Of a stretch of DNA of 5,801 nucleotides, positions 5,291-5,801 are shown one piece after another (position 1 is the first letter of the stretch; each line of letters starts with the position of its first letter). The DNA is from Cyanobacteria bacterium Co-bin13 (GTDB taxonomy: Bacteria; Cyanobacteriota; Cyanobacteriia; Phormidesmidales; Phormidesmidaceae): the NCBI GenBank assembly GCA_014534385.1, contig JACVRP010000243.1, forward strand, positions 1 through 5,801, given 5' to 3'. Below the pieces are notes generated by a model that saw only the letters and a list, made by a program, of their open reading frames with translations, searched no databases and was not told where the DNA came from. Made by a program: the position numbers and the translations under genes.

Positions 5291-5801
5291 ATGCCCTTCT
5301 TTGCCTCCCAGTCTAAGTCAGGTCGGCCTTTAGACAGCCCTCAGGGACTCAATTTAGAGAGTGGCAGCAGATATCTGTGCCCGGTCTGCCGCCACGGCCA
5401 AATCGAGGCCATGACTCTGATGGATGCCTTTGCCTGCGACTTCTGCCGTCATATCTTTGAGGTCAACCTGGAGCAGCAAACGGTCCAGGTGGTTGACAGC
5501 AGCCAGCCAATGTCTTGGCGGTGGATTGGACATCGCTGGCAAAGCATTTATCAGGGCAAATGGGATATGACCCTGATGCTGTGGATTGTAGTCGTAGCGC
5601 TAGTGCTGGTGCCTGCGGGCCTAGTGGCCACCTCAGCCTACGTGTTTCCACCCCTTGAAGGCAGCCCAGGGGAGCACCTGCCCCTTTACTGGGCTGCTGG
5701 AACTTTGCTTATTCACCTGGTGATGGTGCTGTGGCTGCTGGGGGAGTACTATCAGGCTCCGTTGTATGTAGCAGCCAAAATTCGGTTGCGCCATTGGGTG
5801 G
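5291..5801 (+). CDS. zinc-ribbon membrane protein, conserved-looking cyanobacterial family, 3' end cut off by window edge
   Basis: The frame is open from ATG 5291 to the right edge (170 codons seen, no stop). Two CxxC pairs, CPVC at residues 30-33 and CDFC at 49-52, are spaced as in a zinc ribbon, with RHGQIEA and a second RHIFEV after the knuckles. A tryptophan-rich stretch (WRWIGHRWQ at 76-84) leads to two hydrophobic segments at about 95-118 and 132-151, so the protein has a cytosolic zinc-binding head and a membrane part. No enzymatic motif is visible in this portion. I recognise the type as a cyanobacterial membrane protein of unknown function. No good Shine-Dalgarno precedes the ATG (the upstream is C-rich), but the next in-frame ATG would remove the zinc ribbon. 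It follows the PilP-like gene at 64 nt on the same strand. Confidence 0.8.
   Translation, partial: MPFFASQSKSGRPLDSPQGLNLESGSRYLCPVCRHGQIEAMTLMDAFACDFCRHIFEVNLEQQTVQVVDSSQPMSWRWIGHRWQSIYQGKWDMTLMLWIVVVALVLVPAGLVATSAYVFPPLEGSPGEHLPLYWAAGTLLIHLVMVLWLLGEYYQAPLYVAAKIRLRHWV

Noticed and set aside
1..5801. Defence system, CRISPR, mobile element, tRNA or rRNA
   Set aside because: No repeat-spacer periodicity, transposase, integrase, toxin-antitoxin or defence domain, and no conserved RNA core was seen on either strand.

Overview
The window reads as a chromosomal segment of a cyanobacterium, probably a filamentous type of moderately high GC. The evidence is four copies of the palindrome GCGATCGC (HIP1, the hallmark over-represented octamer of many cyanobacteria), a threonine synthase of distinctly cyanobacterial appearance, an EGY-type site-2 protease (a family of cyanobacteria and plastids), and several small proteins that look like conserved cyanobacterial families without a known function. 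I see no rRNA, tRNA, CRISPR array, insertion sequence, phage gene or toxin-antitoxin pair.

Layout from left to right: (1) the 5' part of a minus-strand gene for a metallo-beta-lactamase-fold protein whose metal-binding motif is degenerate, running off the left edge; (2) a divergent 221-bp intergenic region; (3) a plus-strand EGY-like M50 membrane protease, followed 54 nt later by a plus-strand soluble coiled-coil protein; (4) a minus-strand thrC, tail to tail with the coiled-coil gene at only 20 nt; (5) a 277-bp divergent region with several short inverted and direct repeats; (6) three plus-strand genes in a row: an 85-aa conserved-looking small protein, a membrane-anchored proline/alanine-rich protein with a PilP/GspC-like arrangement, and the first 170 residues of a zinc-ribbon membrane protein that runs off the right edge.

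The only metabolic assignment that is firm is thrC (last step of threonine synthesis). The protease is firm as to family but its substrate is unknown. The neighbours do not form an obvious single pathway, and I do not see a clear new multi-gene system. The points most worth a second look are the PilP-like protein, because as far as I recall cyanobacterial type IV pilus gene sets lack a recognised PilP, and the MBL-fold protein that keeps the fold's late motif but has lost most of its metal ligands.
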